A stretch of 24,730 bases of DNA from Pelagilacustribacter hypolimneticus (GTDB taxonomy: Bacteria > Pseudomonadota > Alphaproteobacteria > Pelagibacterales > Pelagibacteraceae): the NCBI GenBank assembly GCA_965235125.1, contig CBDDXH010000009.1, positions 1 through 24,730 on the forward strand, read 5' to 3'. The notes under the pieces are model-generated. The model did not search any database and was not told the DNA's origin. It worked only from the letters and a program-made list of their open reading frames with translations. Made by a program: the position numbers and the translations under genes. This document shows, piece by piece, positions 13,993 through 22,618 of the stretch; the stretch's first letter is position 1, and every line of letters begins with the position of its first letter.

Positions 13993-15303
13993 TTAAGAAA
14001 CATAAAAATTAAGTGCTCCTGCAATAGCGATAATCCATATCGCAGATGAAGTAGAACCAAATTTTCCAGTAAAAATTTTAATTAACGCATAAGAAATAAA
14101 AGCTAGAGCAATTCCATTACTAATACTGTAAGTAAGTGGCATAGCTATCATGGCTAGTACAGCAGGACCTGACTCAGCTATATCATCCCATTCAATATCT
14201 GTAATATTTCTTACAAATAAAATAGCAACATATAGTAAAGCAGCTCCATCAATTTGTTTAGGTAAGCTTGTTGCAAGAGGAGATAAAAACAAACATGCTA
14301 AGAATAAAACTCCAATAACAATTGAAGTCATACCTGTTCGTCCACCCACTTTGACACCAGCACCTGATTCAACATAGCTTGTAACCGTTGTAGTTCCCAT
14401 TAAAGCACCACCAACTGTAGCAACAGCATCAGACAGCATTGCTTTTTCTACATTTTCAATTTTGCCATCTCTGCCTACTTTTCCAGCAACGTTTGCTACA
14501 GAAGTTAAAGTACCTGCTGTATCAAAAAAATCTACAAACAATAAAGTAAATATAACTGTAGACATTGAGGCTGTAAAAGCAGCACTTAGATCAAAGTCAA
14601 AAAGATAGCTCATAGATGGGGGAGCGCTTGCTATACCATTAAATTTAGCTAATCCACTTACCCACGCAATGATACTAAATATTATTATTCCAATAATAAT
14701 ATTTCCTTTAATGTTTAATTTTTCTAAAACAATCATGGTTACGAAAGCAAAACAACCTAGAAGCACTAAAGGATCTTTTAAATTACCAACCGTAACTAAA
14801 GTTACAGGGTGATCAACAGCCACACCCATAATTTCAAGCCCAATAATTGCTAAAAATAATCCTATTCCAGCTCCAATTCCCAGTTTTAAACTTCTAGGAA
14901 TAGAATTTAATAACCATGCTCTTAAAGGTGTTAATGATATTATTAAGAATAATATTCCAGCAACTAATGTAGCACCCAAAGCTTGTTGAGGCGTGTAACC
15001 CATTCCTCCAACAACACCAAAAGCTACGAAAGCATTAACCCCCATGCCTGGCGCAAGACCTATTGGCCAAGTTTTTCCGTAAAAGCCCATGACGAAACAA
15101 GCTAGTGCGGTCGCGCAGATAGTAGCTGTAAATACAGCACCAAAATCAAAAAAACCTTTTTCAGGCCCAGCGAATTCGCCAGACAATATAAAAGGATTTA
15201 AAAACATAATGTAGGCCATTGTTAAAAAAGTTGTAACACCGGCCATCACTTCAGTTTTATACGTCGTTTTATTTCCTTTATAATCGAAATATTTGTCAAA
15301 CAT
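13993..15303 (-). CDS. NCS2 family nucleobase permease (AzgA/PbuG-like)
   Basis: A 436-residue integral membrane protein with about 13-14 membrane segments, expected to import adenine, guanine or hypoxanthine with a proton. Family signatures include TFLTMAYIMFLNPFIL, GMGVNAFVAFGVV, the VDFFDTAGTL segment in TM8 with its substrate-binding acidic residues, and the GTTTVTSYVESGAGV motif. The start was chosen at ATG 15303 because AAGGAG lies 7 bases ahead of it. The ATG at 15324 (seven residues longer, MATRRFY) would place that site inside the coding region. The gene ends at the bidirectional terminator shared with a purine phosphoribosyltransferase, so uptake and salvage sit side by side. I saw no purine riboswitch in the roughly 120-base leader. 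Confidence 0.93.
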   Translation of the reverse strand: MFDKYFDYKGNKTTYKTEVMAGVTTFLTMAYIMFLNPFILSGEFAGPEKGFFDFGAVFTATICATALACFVMGFYGKTWPIGLAPGMGVNAFVAFGVVGGMGYTPQQALGATLVAGILFLIISLTPLRAWLLNSIPRSLKLGIGAGIGLFLAIIGLEIMGVAVDHPVTLVTVGNLKDPLVLLGCFAFVTMIVLEKLNIKGNIIIGIIIFSIIAWVSGLAKFNGIASAPPSMSYLFDFDLSAAFTASMSTVIFTLLFVDFFDTAGTLTSVANVAGKVGRDGKIENVEKAMLSDAVATVGGALMGTTTVTSYVESGAGVKVGGRTGMTSIVIGVLFLACLFLSPLATSLPKQIDGAALLYVAILFVRNITDIEWDDIAESGPAVLAMIAMPLTYSISNGIALAFISYALIKIFTGKFGSTSSAIWIIAIAGALNFYVS

Positions 15304-15310
15304 ATAGAAT

Positions 15311-15316
15311 CTCCTT
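15311..15316 (-). promoter_or_regulatory. Shine-Dalgarno that sets the NCS2 permease start
   Basis: On the minus strand AAGGAG stands 7 bases before the ATG at 15303. Its position inside the longer candidate frame (ATG at 15324) favours the shorter protein. Confidence 0.75.
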
Positions 15317-15430
15317 GTTGCCATTAAATATCGTAATTTAATTCCAAAATCCTTTGTAATAGTTCATAGTATAAGTAAAAGAGCATCTTTCTGTTCATAA
15401 CATTGCATGATATTCTACATTTAGTTGAAA

Positions 15431-15736
15431 ATGATAAAAAATTGTAAATTTTTATTTATAAGTTTATTTTTATTCTGCTTAGTCGGTTGTCAAACCATAA
15501 GCACAAAAGCAGATAAAGCCACTCAAAAAGAAGAGCAGGAGCTTGGTAAATGGATAGGAAAAACTGAGAAAGAATTAATTTCTTTTTTAGGAAAGCCCGA
15601 AAGAATTGATTTTGAAAATTCTGGAAATAGAAATTATGTATATGTAAGTAAAAAATTACAAATTAAGTGTGAAAGAAAATTTGAGATTGATCCAAAAAAT
15701 AAAGTATTAGGCTTTAGCAGTAAAAACTGTTTTTAA
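15431..15736 (+). CDS. Small lipoprotein, BamE/SmpA-like
   Basis: A 101-residue protein with a lipoprotein signal (KFLFISLFLFCLVGC; lipobox LVGC with the lipid cysteine near residue 20). The mature part begins with a charged linker, followed by WIGKTEKELISFLGKPERID. This resembles the G-x-x-x-x-x-[LV]-x-x-x-[LF]-G-x-P turn of BamE/SmpA-type domains, and the rest is a beta-rich tail ending SSKNCF. BamE helps insert outer-membrane proteins, but this protein may be only a structural relative. I use the ATG at 15431; a TTG two codons earlier is possible. It lies 2 bases before gshA and may share its transcript, though no functional link is known. Confidence 0.65.
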   Translation: MIKNCKFLFISLFLFCLVGCQTISTKADKATQKEEQELGKWIGKTEKELISFLGKPERIDFENSGNRNYVYVSKKLQIKCERKFEIDPKNKVLGFSSKNCF

Positions 15737-15738
15737 GT

Positions 15739-17067
15739 ATGTCAATCTTAGAATCTAAGAGTCGACTTATAGACTATTTCATAAAAGGGATAAAAAAAGA
15801 AAATCAATTACTTATCGGTGTTGAGCATGAAAAATTTTTGTTTTTCGGAAAAGAAAAAAAAAGAGTTAACTATGAGCAAATTAAAAAAATTTTTAAAAAT
15901 CTCGAAGTTTTCGGTTGGAAACCAACATATGAAAAAGAAAATATAATTGGACTTAAAAGAAGTAAGCAACAAATAACAACTGAGCCAGGATTACAATATG
16001 AGCTTTCAGGAGCTCCGTTAAAAAATATTCATTTAGTTTGCAGCGAAAGTTCAAAACACTTTGATGAAGTAAAAGAAGCATCAAAAGATTTAGATATCAG
16101 CACAGCATCGATAGGATTTGATCCATTTAACCCTTTAAACAAAGTCCCTCAAAACCCTAAAGAGCGTTATCGAATTATGACCAAAGAGATGCCAAAAGGT
16201 GGAGAGTTGAGTTTGGAAATGATGTACCAGACGTCAGGCATTCAAATTAATTATGATTACACTTCAGAAAAAGACTTTGAAAAAAAATTTAAAGTTGGAA
16301 ATTATTTAGCACCACTAGCTATTGCGCTTTTTGCAAATTCACCTTTTGCTAGTAGAAATTTTACGGGCTATCTTTCATATCGAAATAAAGTTTGGCAAAA
16401 AACTGCGCGGGGTGGGATTATGCCAATTACTTTTGAAAGTTTAAATTTTGAAAAATATTTTGATCATGCCATAAATTATTCATTACTTTTTGTTATTCAC
16501 GAAGGAAAATATATCAAACCCAATGGACAAACTTTTAAAGATTTTATGGAGGGGAATTTTTCACCACTTAAAGGAATAAAGGCGACCATAAAAGATTTTG
16601 AAACGCATCTAGCAACTATTTTTACTGAAGTTAGATTAAAACAAATTATAGAAGTTAGATCTTTAGACACATGCGACTGGGGTTGCATATGTAATGGGCC
16701 GGCTTTTTTTACAGGACTCATTTACGGAGCGCTAGATGAAACTTTTGATATTATTAAATCTTGGAAAAAAAACGAAGTTATGGAGGCTTATTTACAATCT
16801 CCTAAAAAAGCACTAGATACCGAATTAAGAGGAAAAAAACTGCATCAATGGGGAAAGATATTTTTAGACATAGCAAAATCAGGCTTGACTAAAAGAAATG
16901 AGTTAAATTCAAATGGTAAAGACGAAACGATATATCTTAAGCATTTAGAGGATATCATTAATAGAAAAACTAATAGAGCTCAGTTACTATTGGAGCAATT
17001 TAATAAACAAGGGAACTTAGATTTTTTAGATAATGTTAAAGAAGATTTTAGCTATTCAGGGCTCTAG
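15739..17067 (+). CDS. gshA: Glutamate-cysteine ligase (plant/alphaproteobacterial GCS2 type)
   Basis: This 442-residue enzyme makes gamma-glutamylcysteine, the first and rate-limiting step of glutathione synthesis. Signatures of the proteobacterial/plant class are GVEHEKFLF (active-site glutamates), TTEPGLQYELSGAP, MYQTSGIQINYDY with the nucleotide-binding arm, GYLSYRNKVW and EVRSLDTCDWGCICNGPAFFTGLIYG. It differs from the E. coli-type GshA and from the GshF fusion. The length is near the family norm (about 450). It overlaps gshB by 35 bases, so the two steps of the pathway are coupled. In the plant enzyme, redox control works through disulfides; whether the cysteines here do the same is unknown. 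Confidence 0.95.
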   Translation: MSILESKSRLIDYFIKGIKKENQLLIGVEHEKFLFFGKEKKRVNYEQIKKIFKNLEVFGWKPTYEKENIIGLKRSKQQITTEPGLQYELSGAPLKNIHLVCSESSKHFDEVKEASKDLDISTASIGFDPFNPLNKVPQNPKERYRIMTKEMPKGGELSLEMMYQTSGIQINYDYTSEKDFEKKFKVGNYLAPLAIALFANSPFASRNFTGYLSYRNKVWQKTARGGIMPITFESLNFEKYFDHAINYSLLFVIHEGKYIKPNGQTFKDFMEGNFSPLKGIKATIKDFETHLATIFTEVRLKQIIEVRSLDTCDWGCICNGPAFFTGLIYGALDETFDIIKSWKKNEVMEAYLQSPKKALDTELRGKKLHQWGKIFLDIAKSGLTKRNELNSNGKDETIYLKHLEDIINRKTNRAQLLLEQFNKQGNLDFLDNVKEDFSYSGL

Positions 17068-17953
17068 TTTAAAAAAAATAAACATAGAAACCGATACAAC
17101 TTTGTTTTTAGCCTTAGAGGCACAAAAAAGAGGTTATCAAATATATTATTACGAGCCACATAGCTTAAGTTTTTTAGATGGAAAAATTATCGCAGCATGT
17201 TCTCAATTAACTTTTTACGAAAATGCAAAAAAATTTTATAAAATTACTAAAAAATTAAATCTTAATCTATCCAAAGCAAAGGTCTTATTGATAAGAAATG
17301 AACCTCCATTTAACCAGCAGTATATTAATACTACTTTTATTTTGGAGCAAATAGCTAAAAAAGTTAAAATCATAAATCATCCAAAAGCCATTAGAGAAGT
17401 GCCTGAAAAACTTTTTTCTATGCAAATGATAAAATATATGCCTCCAACTCTGATAAGTGAAAATATAAATGAAATTAAAAAATTTTTTAGAAAATATAAA
17501 AAAGTAATTATAAAACCTATTAATGGCTATAGCGGAAATGAAGTGATTTTACTAAAAAGTTTTAATAGTAAAATTATTAATAAATATTTAAATAAACATA
17601 ATCACGTAATTTTTCAAAAATTCCTACCTCAAATTTCTAATGGCGACCGAAGAGTGTTTATCATAAATGGCAAAATTAAAGGATCGATTTCAAGAGTGCC
17701 AAAACAAGGAAGCATTTTATCTAATATAAGCAAAGGAGCTATTGCTAAAATTAATAAGCTTACGAACAAAGAGATTAAAATTAGTAATGAAACAGCAGTT
17801 CTATTAAAAAAAAATAATATTTATTTTGCTGGAATTGACTTTGTGCACGGTCAATTAATCGGAGATATAAATGTTACAAGTCCCACTGGACTGGCAACGT
17901 ATTATCATTTAACTGGAATTAATTTAGCTAAATATTTTTGGGATAATATTTAA
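17033..17953 (+). CDS. gshB: Glutathione synthase
   Basis: A 306-residue ATP-grasp ligase that adds glycine to gamma-glutamylcysteine. The GshB landmarks are present in order: INIETDTTLFLALEAQKRGY near the N-terminus, RNEPPFNQQYINTTFILE, NHPKAIREVPEKLFS, the grasp motif IIKPINGYSGNEV, a glycine-rich segment SRVPKQGSILSNISKGA and the metal-binding C-terminal DINVTSPTGL. The ATG at 17033 lies inside gshA, and the overlap of 35 bases indicates tight coupling. The N-terminus is a few residues shorter than the E. coli protein. The following 96 bases up to the convergent hydrolase gene hold only weak AT hairpins, so I annotate no terminator. Confidence 0.94.
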   Translation: MLKKILAIQGSSLKKINIETDTTLFLALEAQKRGYQIYYYEPHSLSFLDGKIIAACSQLTFYENAKKFYKITKKLNLNLSKAKVLLIRNEPPFNQQYINTTFILEQIAKKVKIINHPKAIREVPEKLFSMQMIKYMPPTLISENINEIKKFFRKYKKVIIKPINGYSGNEVILLKSFNSKIINKYLNKHNHVIFQKFLPQISNGDRRVFIINGKIKGSISRVPKQGSILSNISKGAIAKINKLTNKEIKISNETAVLLKKNNIYFAGIDFVHGQLIGDINVTSPTGLATYYHLTGINLAKYFWDNI

Positions 17954-18049
17954 TAAAAAATGTTCCAAAAAGTTTTTAAAAAATAAATAGCTTCAGGATA
18001 GTAAATTTAAAATACTTGTGGAGATATAATCTGCTTAAGTAAGGTTAAC

Positions 18050-18853
18050 TTATTTAAAATTGATTTTATTAAATTCTAATTGAAGTTTTGTTCTAACTTC
18101 TTCATCAGCACCCCTAAACATATGGAAATTATCATTACAACCGTCTCCAGTATTTTGTCCTCCTTCAATGACCATAAGCACAGTTGAAGATTCATTTTTT
18201 TTAGATAATCTTTTGTGCGCGCGTTCAGCTTCAGAAAATGGAGTGATATTACAAGTATCGTTTTTATGGTGTAAAAAAAAAGTTGGAATATTCAAATTTT
18301 TTAGCCACATATTGCCACCCTCATTAGCCCCGCTCATAATTATACCTTGTAAAAGTTCGTTTTTATTATTTTTTATGACATAATTTACAAACTCCATCAC
18401 ACTTAATCCTCCTCTGCTATGTCCCATTAAAATAATTGGTAATTTTGTTTTATTTTTATAAAATAAAATTACATTTTCAATTCTTTGCATGTGGTCACTA
18501 CTAGCTCTAAGAAGTGATCCCTGACTCGTTGGTCCATAACCAAGATGGTATGGACTTGACACTAAAACAAAATCAAAAATACCCATAGACTTATTGGCGT
18601 CAGTTAAATCTATAAATATTTTGTTATGCCAATGATTTCTACCTGCAGCACCAAAGCCTGTTTGAGTACTCATTCCATCTCCCCCAGGTAAAGAAATAAG
18701 TAATACTTTAGATTGTGTTCCTTTAAAATAGTTTGTTTCTGTTGGAGTTTTATTGTCTAAGTTAATACTTTCAACTAGAATTGTTTCAGCATAAACTTTA
18801 CTAAAAATAAAAATTATTAAATTTAAAAAAAAAATATAAAAAAATTTTTTCAT
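18050..18853 (-). CDS. Secreted alpha/beta hydrolase
   Basis: A 267-residue protein with a Sec signal peptide (KKFFYIFFLNLIIFIFSKVYA, cleavage after residue 22). The mature part is an alpha/beta-hydrolase: an oxyanion-hole LPGGDG, the nucleophile elbow GHSRGG (Ser146), an acid in HHKNDTC and a C-terminal histidine in CNDNFHMF. Two cysteines flanking the catalytic acid and histidine (in DTCN and GCND) could form a disulfide, in keeping with export. Whether it acts as an esterase, lipase or other enzyme cannot be told. It lies alone, with 150 bases separating it from the upstream oligopeptidase gene on the same strand and 96 bases from gshB. Confidence 0.8.
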   Translation of the reverse strand: MKKFFYIFFLNLIIFIFSKVYAETILVESINLDNKTPTETNYFKGTQSKVLLISLPGGDGMSTQTGFGAAGRNHWHNKIFIDLTDANKSMGIFDFVLVSSPYHLGYGPTSQGSLLRASSDHMQRIENVILFYKNKTKLPIILMGHSRGGLSVMEFVNYVIKNNKNELLQGIIMSGANEGGNMWLKNLNIPTFFLHHKNDTCNITPFSEAERAHKRLSKKNESSTVLMVIEGGQNTGDGCNDNFHMFRGADEEVRTKLQLEFNKINFK

Positions 18854-19003
18854 TCTTCTAAAATATAATTCATATTTACCATGAATTTTAACTAAATTTA
18901 TAATTCAAATTTTACACGAAGATTTTAACTTATATTATTCTAATATAATATTTATAGCAGATTTAAGTTACTAAGTACTAAGGATAACTTTGTGGTTGAG
19001 ATT

Positions 19004-21079
19004 TTAGGAGTTTAATTTTTCTGTGATTTTTAAAGCAAAAGCATAATCAAAAGCTACTTCTTCTATTGCTGCGTCTCTTCCAGATTTACCACCATGGCCA
19101 GCATCCATTTCACATTTAAAAAGTAATAAATTATTATCTGTTTTCATGTCTCTTAGTTTAGCCGTAAACTTAGTTGGTTCATCAAACAAAACTCTATTAT
19201 CCGACAAGCTTGTTGTAATAAGAATATGCGGGTAATCCATTTTTTTTATATTGTGATAAGGAGAGTAAGATTTAATATATTTAAAATGTTCAATATTTTC
19301 TTTTGCGTTACCAAATTCATTAAATTCACCTGCAGTTAATGGCAGCGAGTGATCCAAGTTTGTTGTCAAACTGTCTACAAAAGGAACAGCCATTATCATT
19401 CCTAAAAATAATTCAGGAGCCTCGTTAACGACAGCTCCCATCAACAATCCACCAGCACTCCCTCCGTAGCCAATAATTTTACCCGTACCGGTATATTTTC
19501 TTTCAATTAAAAATTTTGCACATGAGATATAATCTTTAAAAGTATTTTTCTTATTGAGCATTTTTCCTTCTTCCCAATACTTCATACCTCGCTCCATACC
19601 GCCTCTAATATGTGCAGTCGCCCAAATAATATCTCTATTAATTAAACTTAATCGAGTAGTAGAGAAGCTTGGAGAAATGGTATGGCCATAACTTCCGTAG
19701 CCGTATAAAAAAAGATTAGCTGATCCATCTAATTTTGTATTTTTGTGGTGAGTAATAGTTATAGGAATTTTTCTTCCATCATGAGCTAAACAATTTATCC
19801 GTTTTACAACATAATCATCTCGCTGATAGCCAGATGGAATTTCTAATTCTTTAAGAAGTTTTTTTTCTTTGGTTGCTAAATTATATTCGTAAGTTCTATT
19901 TGGTGTTTTAGGTGATTCATAGCTAATTCTTACAATATCTGTATTTTTATCTTTTTGCCCTAAACTCATACCCGGATTTATAATTTCTTCATCAGATATT
20001 TTTAATTCTTCTTCTTTGTTTGTTTTTAAATTTCTAACAAATAATTTTGGGAGAGCATCAACTCTTTCAGATCTAACCATCCAATTATTTAGCAAAATAA
20101 AACCACCAATTAAAACTTCCTCCTTTGCTGGTATATATTCATCCCAATGGTTAAGATCATCATTTTTGCATCTTAAAATTTTAAAGTCTTTTGCATCTTG
20201 GTTAGTGTGCATCCAAAAATATCCTCCCCAACTATCAAGAGAATATTCAATCCCTTCTCTTCTTTTTAGAACAAGTTTTGGTTCAGGTTTTTTTTCATCT
20301 TTATTGAAATAATAAATTTCAGATGTTGTATGTTCCGAAGTTGAAATGAAATAAAAATTTTCGTCAGAACTTGTACTAATACCACAAGTGAAACGATCAT
20401 CTTTTTCTTCAAAAATTAATATATCTTCTTTAATACTTGTGCCGAGCTTGTGTCTAAAGATTTGTCTTGGTCTATGGAGTTTATCTAATTTGGAATAAAA
20501 AAAATATTGATCATCATAAGACCATGTAATTCCACCCGCGGTATCAGGTATAGGCTCTTCTATAATTTTATTATCAGATATTCTTCTTATGTAGATTGTA
20601 AAATACTCACTTCCTTTGTCATCTATTGAATAGGCTAGTAATTCATCATTGTTTGAGACTGCAATATCACCTGTGCTAAAAAATTTCTTCCCACTTGCCT
20701 CAACATCTCCATCCCAAAACGTTTCAACTTTATTGTATCCAATTTTTTTCCTTAATTTTTTTGAATAATTTCCTTCTTTTGTGACTTTAGTCCAATATTC
20801 ATAATTTTTATCTTTATAAGGTAAACTTTCATCATCTAATTTTATTCTTGATTTAATCTCTTCAAAAAGTTTCTTTTGTAATGGCTTAGTATCTTCTAAT
20901 TGTTTTTGAGTATAATCATTTTCTTCATCTAAGTATTTTTTTACCTCAGGAAGAAGTTTTGATCCATCTTTTAAAACCTCAAGAATATTTTCTTGATGCA
21001 CCCAAGAAAAATCATCTTCCCAGCTTATACCGTGACATGATTTTATAGTCGGTTGTTTACGTAATTTTGGTATATTCAT
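19004..21079 (-). CDS. ptrB: Oligopeptidase B (S9A prolyl oligopeptidase family)
   Basis: A 691-residue serine peptidase that cuts short peptides after Arg or Lys. An N-terminal seven-bladed beta-propeller (about 70-400, with ITWSYDDQYFFYSK and similar blades) gates a C-terminal alpha/beta-hydrolase domain. The catalytic triad is visible: Ser541 in YGGSAGGLLMGAV, Asp627 in SLSDNRVLFDEP and His662 in DAGHGGKSG. The segment VPFVDSLTTNLDHSLPLT-GEF is characteristic of oligopeptidase B rather than prolyl endopeptidase. The length is typical (about 680-700). No signal peptide is seen, so it is cytosolic. The start faces the J-domain gene across 18 bases, so their promoters must overlap coding sequence. 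Confidence 0.95.
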   Translation of the reverse strand: MNIPKLRKQPTIKSCHGISWEDDFSWVHQENILEVLKDGSKLLPEVKKYLDEENDYTQKQLEDTKPLQKKLFEEIKSRIKLDDESLPYKDKNYEYWTKVTKEGNYSKKLRKKIGYNKVETFWDGDVEASGKKFFSTGDIAVSNNDELLAYSIDDKGSEYFTIYIRRISDNKIIEEPIPDTAGGITWSYDDQYFFYSKLDKLHRPRQIFRHKLGTSIKEDILIFEEKDDRFTCGISTSSDENFYFISTSEHTTSEIYYFNKDEKKPEPKLVLKRREGIEYSLDSWGGYFWMHTNQDAKDFKILRCKNDDLNHWDEYIPAKEEVLIGGFILLNNWMVRSERVDALPKLFVRNLKTNKEEELKISDEEIINPGMSLGQKDKNTDIVRISYESPKTPNRTYEYNLATKEKKLLKELEIPSGYQRDDYVVKRINCLAHDGRKIPITITHHKNTKLDGSANLFLYGYGSYGHTISPSFSTTRLSLINRDIIWATAHIRGGMERGMKYWEEGKMLNKKNTFKDYISCAKFLIERKYTGTGKIIGYGGSAGGLLMGAVVNEAPELFLGMIMAVPFVDSLTTNLDHSLPLTAGEFNEFGNAKENIEHFKYIKSYSPYHNIKKMDYPHILITTSLSDNRVLFDEPTKFTAKLRDMKTDNNLLLFKCEMDAGHGGKSGRDAAIEEVAFDYAFALKITEKLNS

Positions 21080-21097
21080 TAAAGAAAAAATTATTAT

Positions 21098-21613
21098 ATG
21101 AATTTGTTTTTAGTTGGAACTATCATATTTGTCCTTGTTTACTTTTTATTAACTTGGTTTGTTAAAACTAGCAGCAAAGCTATAGCACAAAGAGTAAGAA
21201 AATTTATTTTAATTTTATCTTTAGCCCTAGCAATTTTTTTAGCTTACGCAGGCAGGTTTTTATTTTCACTTCCATTAATTTTAATTTTTTTAAATTTCTT
21301 AAAAATTAAAGGTCTTACAACTTTTCAAATATTTCAGTTGTGGCGACTTATTCAATATCTTAGAAGCACTGGAAGATTTTCCTATGGTCCTGGTTCTAGT
21401 ACTGGCACACGAGTAAATAGCAGTATCACAATAGATGAGTCATATAAAATTTTAGGTTTAAAAAAAGGTTGTACAAAAGATGAGGTGATAAAATCTTCAA
21501 CTAAATTACAAAAAAAAATTCACCCCGACATGAACAGAGACGTGAACACAGAAAGACTAAGTCAATTAGTGAATGAAGCTAGAGACAGGATTTTAAAAGA
21601 AGATTTTAATTAA
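21098..21613 (+). CDS. Membrane-anchored J-domain protein (DnaJ/Pam18-like)
   Basis: A 171-residue protein with two hydrophobic N-terminal segments (about 1-21 and 36-68), a glycine/serine-rich linker (GPGSSTGTRVNSS) and a C-terminal J domain (about 113-168). The J domain has helix II KSSTKLQKK followed by the essential His-Pro-Asp at 142-144 (IHPDMNRD). It begins SYKILGLKKGCTKDEV, like short alphaproteobacterial J proteins related to mitochondrial Pam18/Tim14. It should stimulate a DnaK-type ATPase at the inner face of the membrane. It overlaps the convergent glycosyltransferase gene by 4 bases. No chaperone partner gene lies in the window. Confidence 0.85.
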   Translation: MNLFLVGTIIFVLVYFLLTWFVKTSSKAIAQRVRKFILILSLALAIFLAYAGRFLFSLPLILIFLNFLKIKGLTTFQIFQLWRLIQYLRSTGRFSYGPGSSTGTRVNSSITIDESYKILGLKKGCTKDEVIKSSTKLQKKIHPDMNRDVNTERLSQLVNEARDRILKEDFN

Positions 21614-22569
21614 TTTAAAAGTTCTAGAGATTTATCTAAAACTTTTTCAAAACTTATTCTATCCTTCCCATAAGTATTGTGGGTTGTTGTTTCCTCTGTC
21701 TCTCCCTCGGGAACAATGACAGAAATATTTTTGGAATATTTTCCATATGCTTGAACTGGGCTATCCATGAATAACGCAACACATTTTTTATTTAAAGCAG
21801 AAGCAATATGAAGCCAGCCAGTATCATTTCCAATGTACATGTCACTATTTTTTATAATTGGTAAGGTCTCTGAAATAGATAGATCTTTAAAAGAAATACA
21901 ATTATTTGCTATTGATGAACTTAAAAATTTCTTAAATAATTCTTCATCATTTTGGCCACCTGCCAAATAGAATTTACATGGTTTATTTTTATTTAGATTT
22001 TCTGCAAGCTTAATATATTTTTCTATAGGCCATCGTTTACTTGGACCGCTTGCTGAAAAACCAAGACAAATATGTTTAAAATCATTATTAAATTCATATT
22101 TGGTTTTAGCTTTTTCTATTTTTTTTTGATCAAGATACAAAAAAGGCTGGGTAGAGACTTTTTCTACAAATTGTTCAGTAAATCTTTTAGCTGTTTGTAC
22201 AATATTATCTTTTTTAATAAATAATGGGTATTGGTTAATAGATTTTATCCCAGCTAATTTTGCAAGAAACAAAAATCTTATCGAGCCATTAAAAATAAAA
22301 ACTTTATCAAATTTTTTCTCTTTAATTTCTTTAATTAGTTTTAAAAAACCCATCCAACCATTGTGTCTTCCAGAATTATTTTTATTTATATCTAAATTAA
22401 TTATTTCTCCAACGTGCCCATCATCTGCGTATAGATCTTCTGCTTTTGAGTTTTTTTTGACTAATAGAGAAACTTTAGATTGAAATTTTTTGGATAAGGC
22501 GTGGATATAAGGAAGGAAAATAACCATATCTCCGATCCCCATTCTTTGTTGAACAACTAGAACTTTCAT
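21610..22569 (-). CDS. Family 9 glycosyltransferase (heptosyltransferase-like)
   Basis: A 319-residue GT-B fold enzyme. The N-terminus VLVVQQRMGIGDMVIFLPYIHAL is the GT9 signature for the acceptor-binding domain. The C-terminal nucleotide-sugar domain has GFSASGPSKRWPIEKY, LAGGQNDEE and NDTGWLHIASALNKKCVALF, with the conserved D-x-G-x-x-H pattern. Such enzymes usually add heptose or another sugar to the lipopolysaccharide inner core on the cytosolic side. Without neighbouring LPS genes, the donor and acceptor are unknown. The gene is transcribed alone; its start is 49 bases from the divergent DapA-family gene. Confidence 0.88.
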   Translation of the reverse strand: MKVLVVQQRMGIGDMVIFLPYIHALSKKFQSKVSLLVKKNSKAEDLYADDGHVGEIINLDINKNNSGRHNGWMGFLKLIKEIKEKKFDKVFIFNGSIRFLFLAKLAGIKSINQYPLFIKKDNIVQTAKRFTEQFVEKVSTQPFLYLDQKKIEKAKTKYEFNNDFKHICLGFSASGPSKRWPIEKYIKLAENLNKNKPCKFYLAGGQNDEELFKKFLSSSIANNCISFKDLSISETLPIIKNSDMYIGNDTGWLHIASALNKKCVALFMDSPVQAYGKYSKNISVIVPEGETEETTTHNTYGKDRISFEKVLDKSLELLN

Positions 22570-22618
22570 ATTTGTTAATTTGTATTAATATAACCTAGTA
22601 AAAAAAATTGTTAAAACT

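Noticed and set aside
15304..15424. Purine riboswitch ahead of the NCS2 permease
   Set aside because: The leader is short and I could not find the paired stems or conserved joining segments of a purine aptamer on the minus strand.
18930..18948. Perfect AT palindrome (TTATATTA-TTC-TAATATAA) between the hydrolase and oligopeptidase genes
   Set aside because: It contains no G or C pair and no T run follows on the strand that would need a terminator. Such palindromes are expected in DNA this AT-rich, so neither a terminator nor an operator is claimed.
18966..18991. AAGTTA...TAACTT hairpin downstream of oligopeptidase B as a terminator
   Set aside because: The stem has only 6 pairs around a 14-base loop and no T run follows it on the minus strand.
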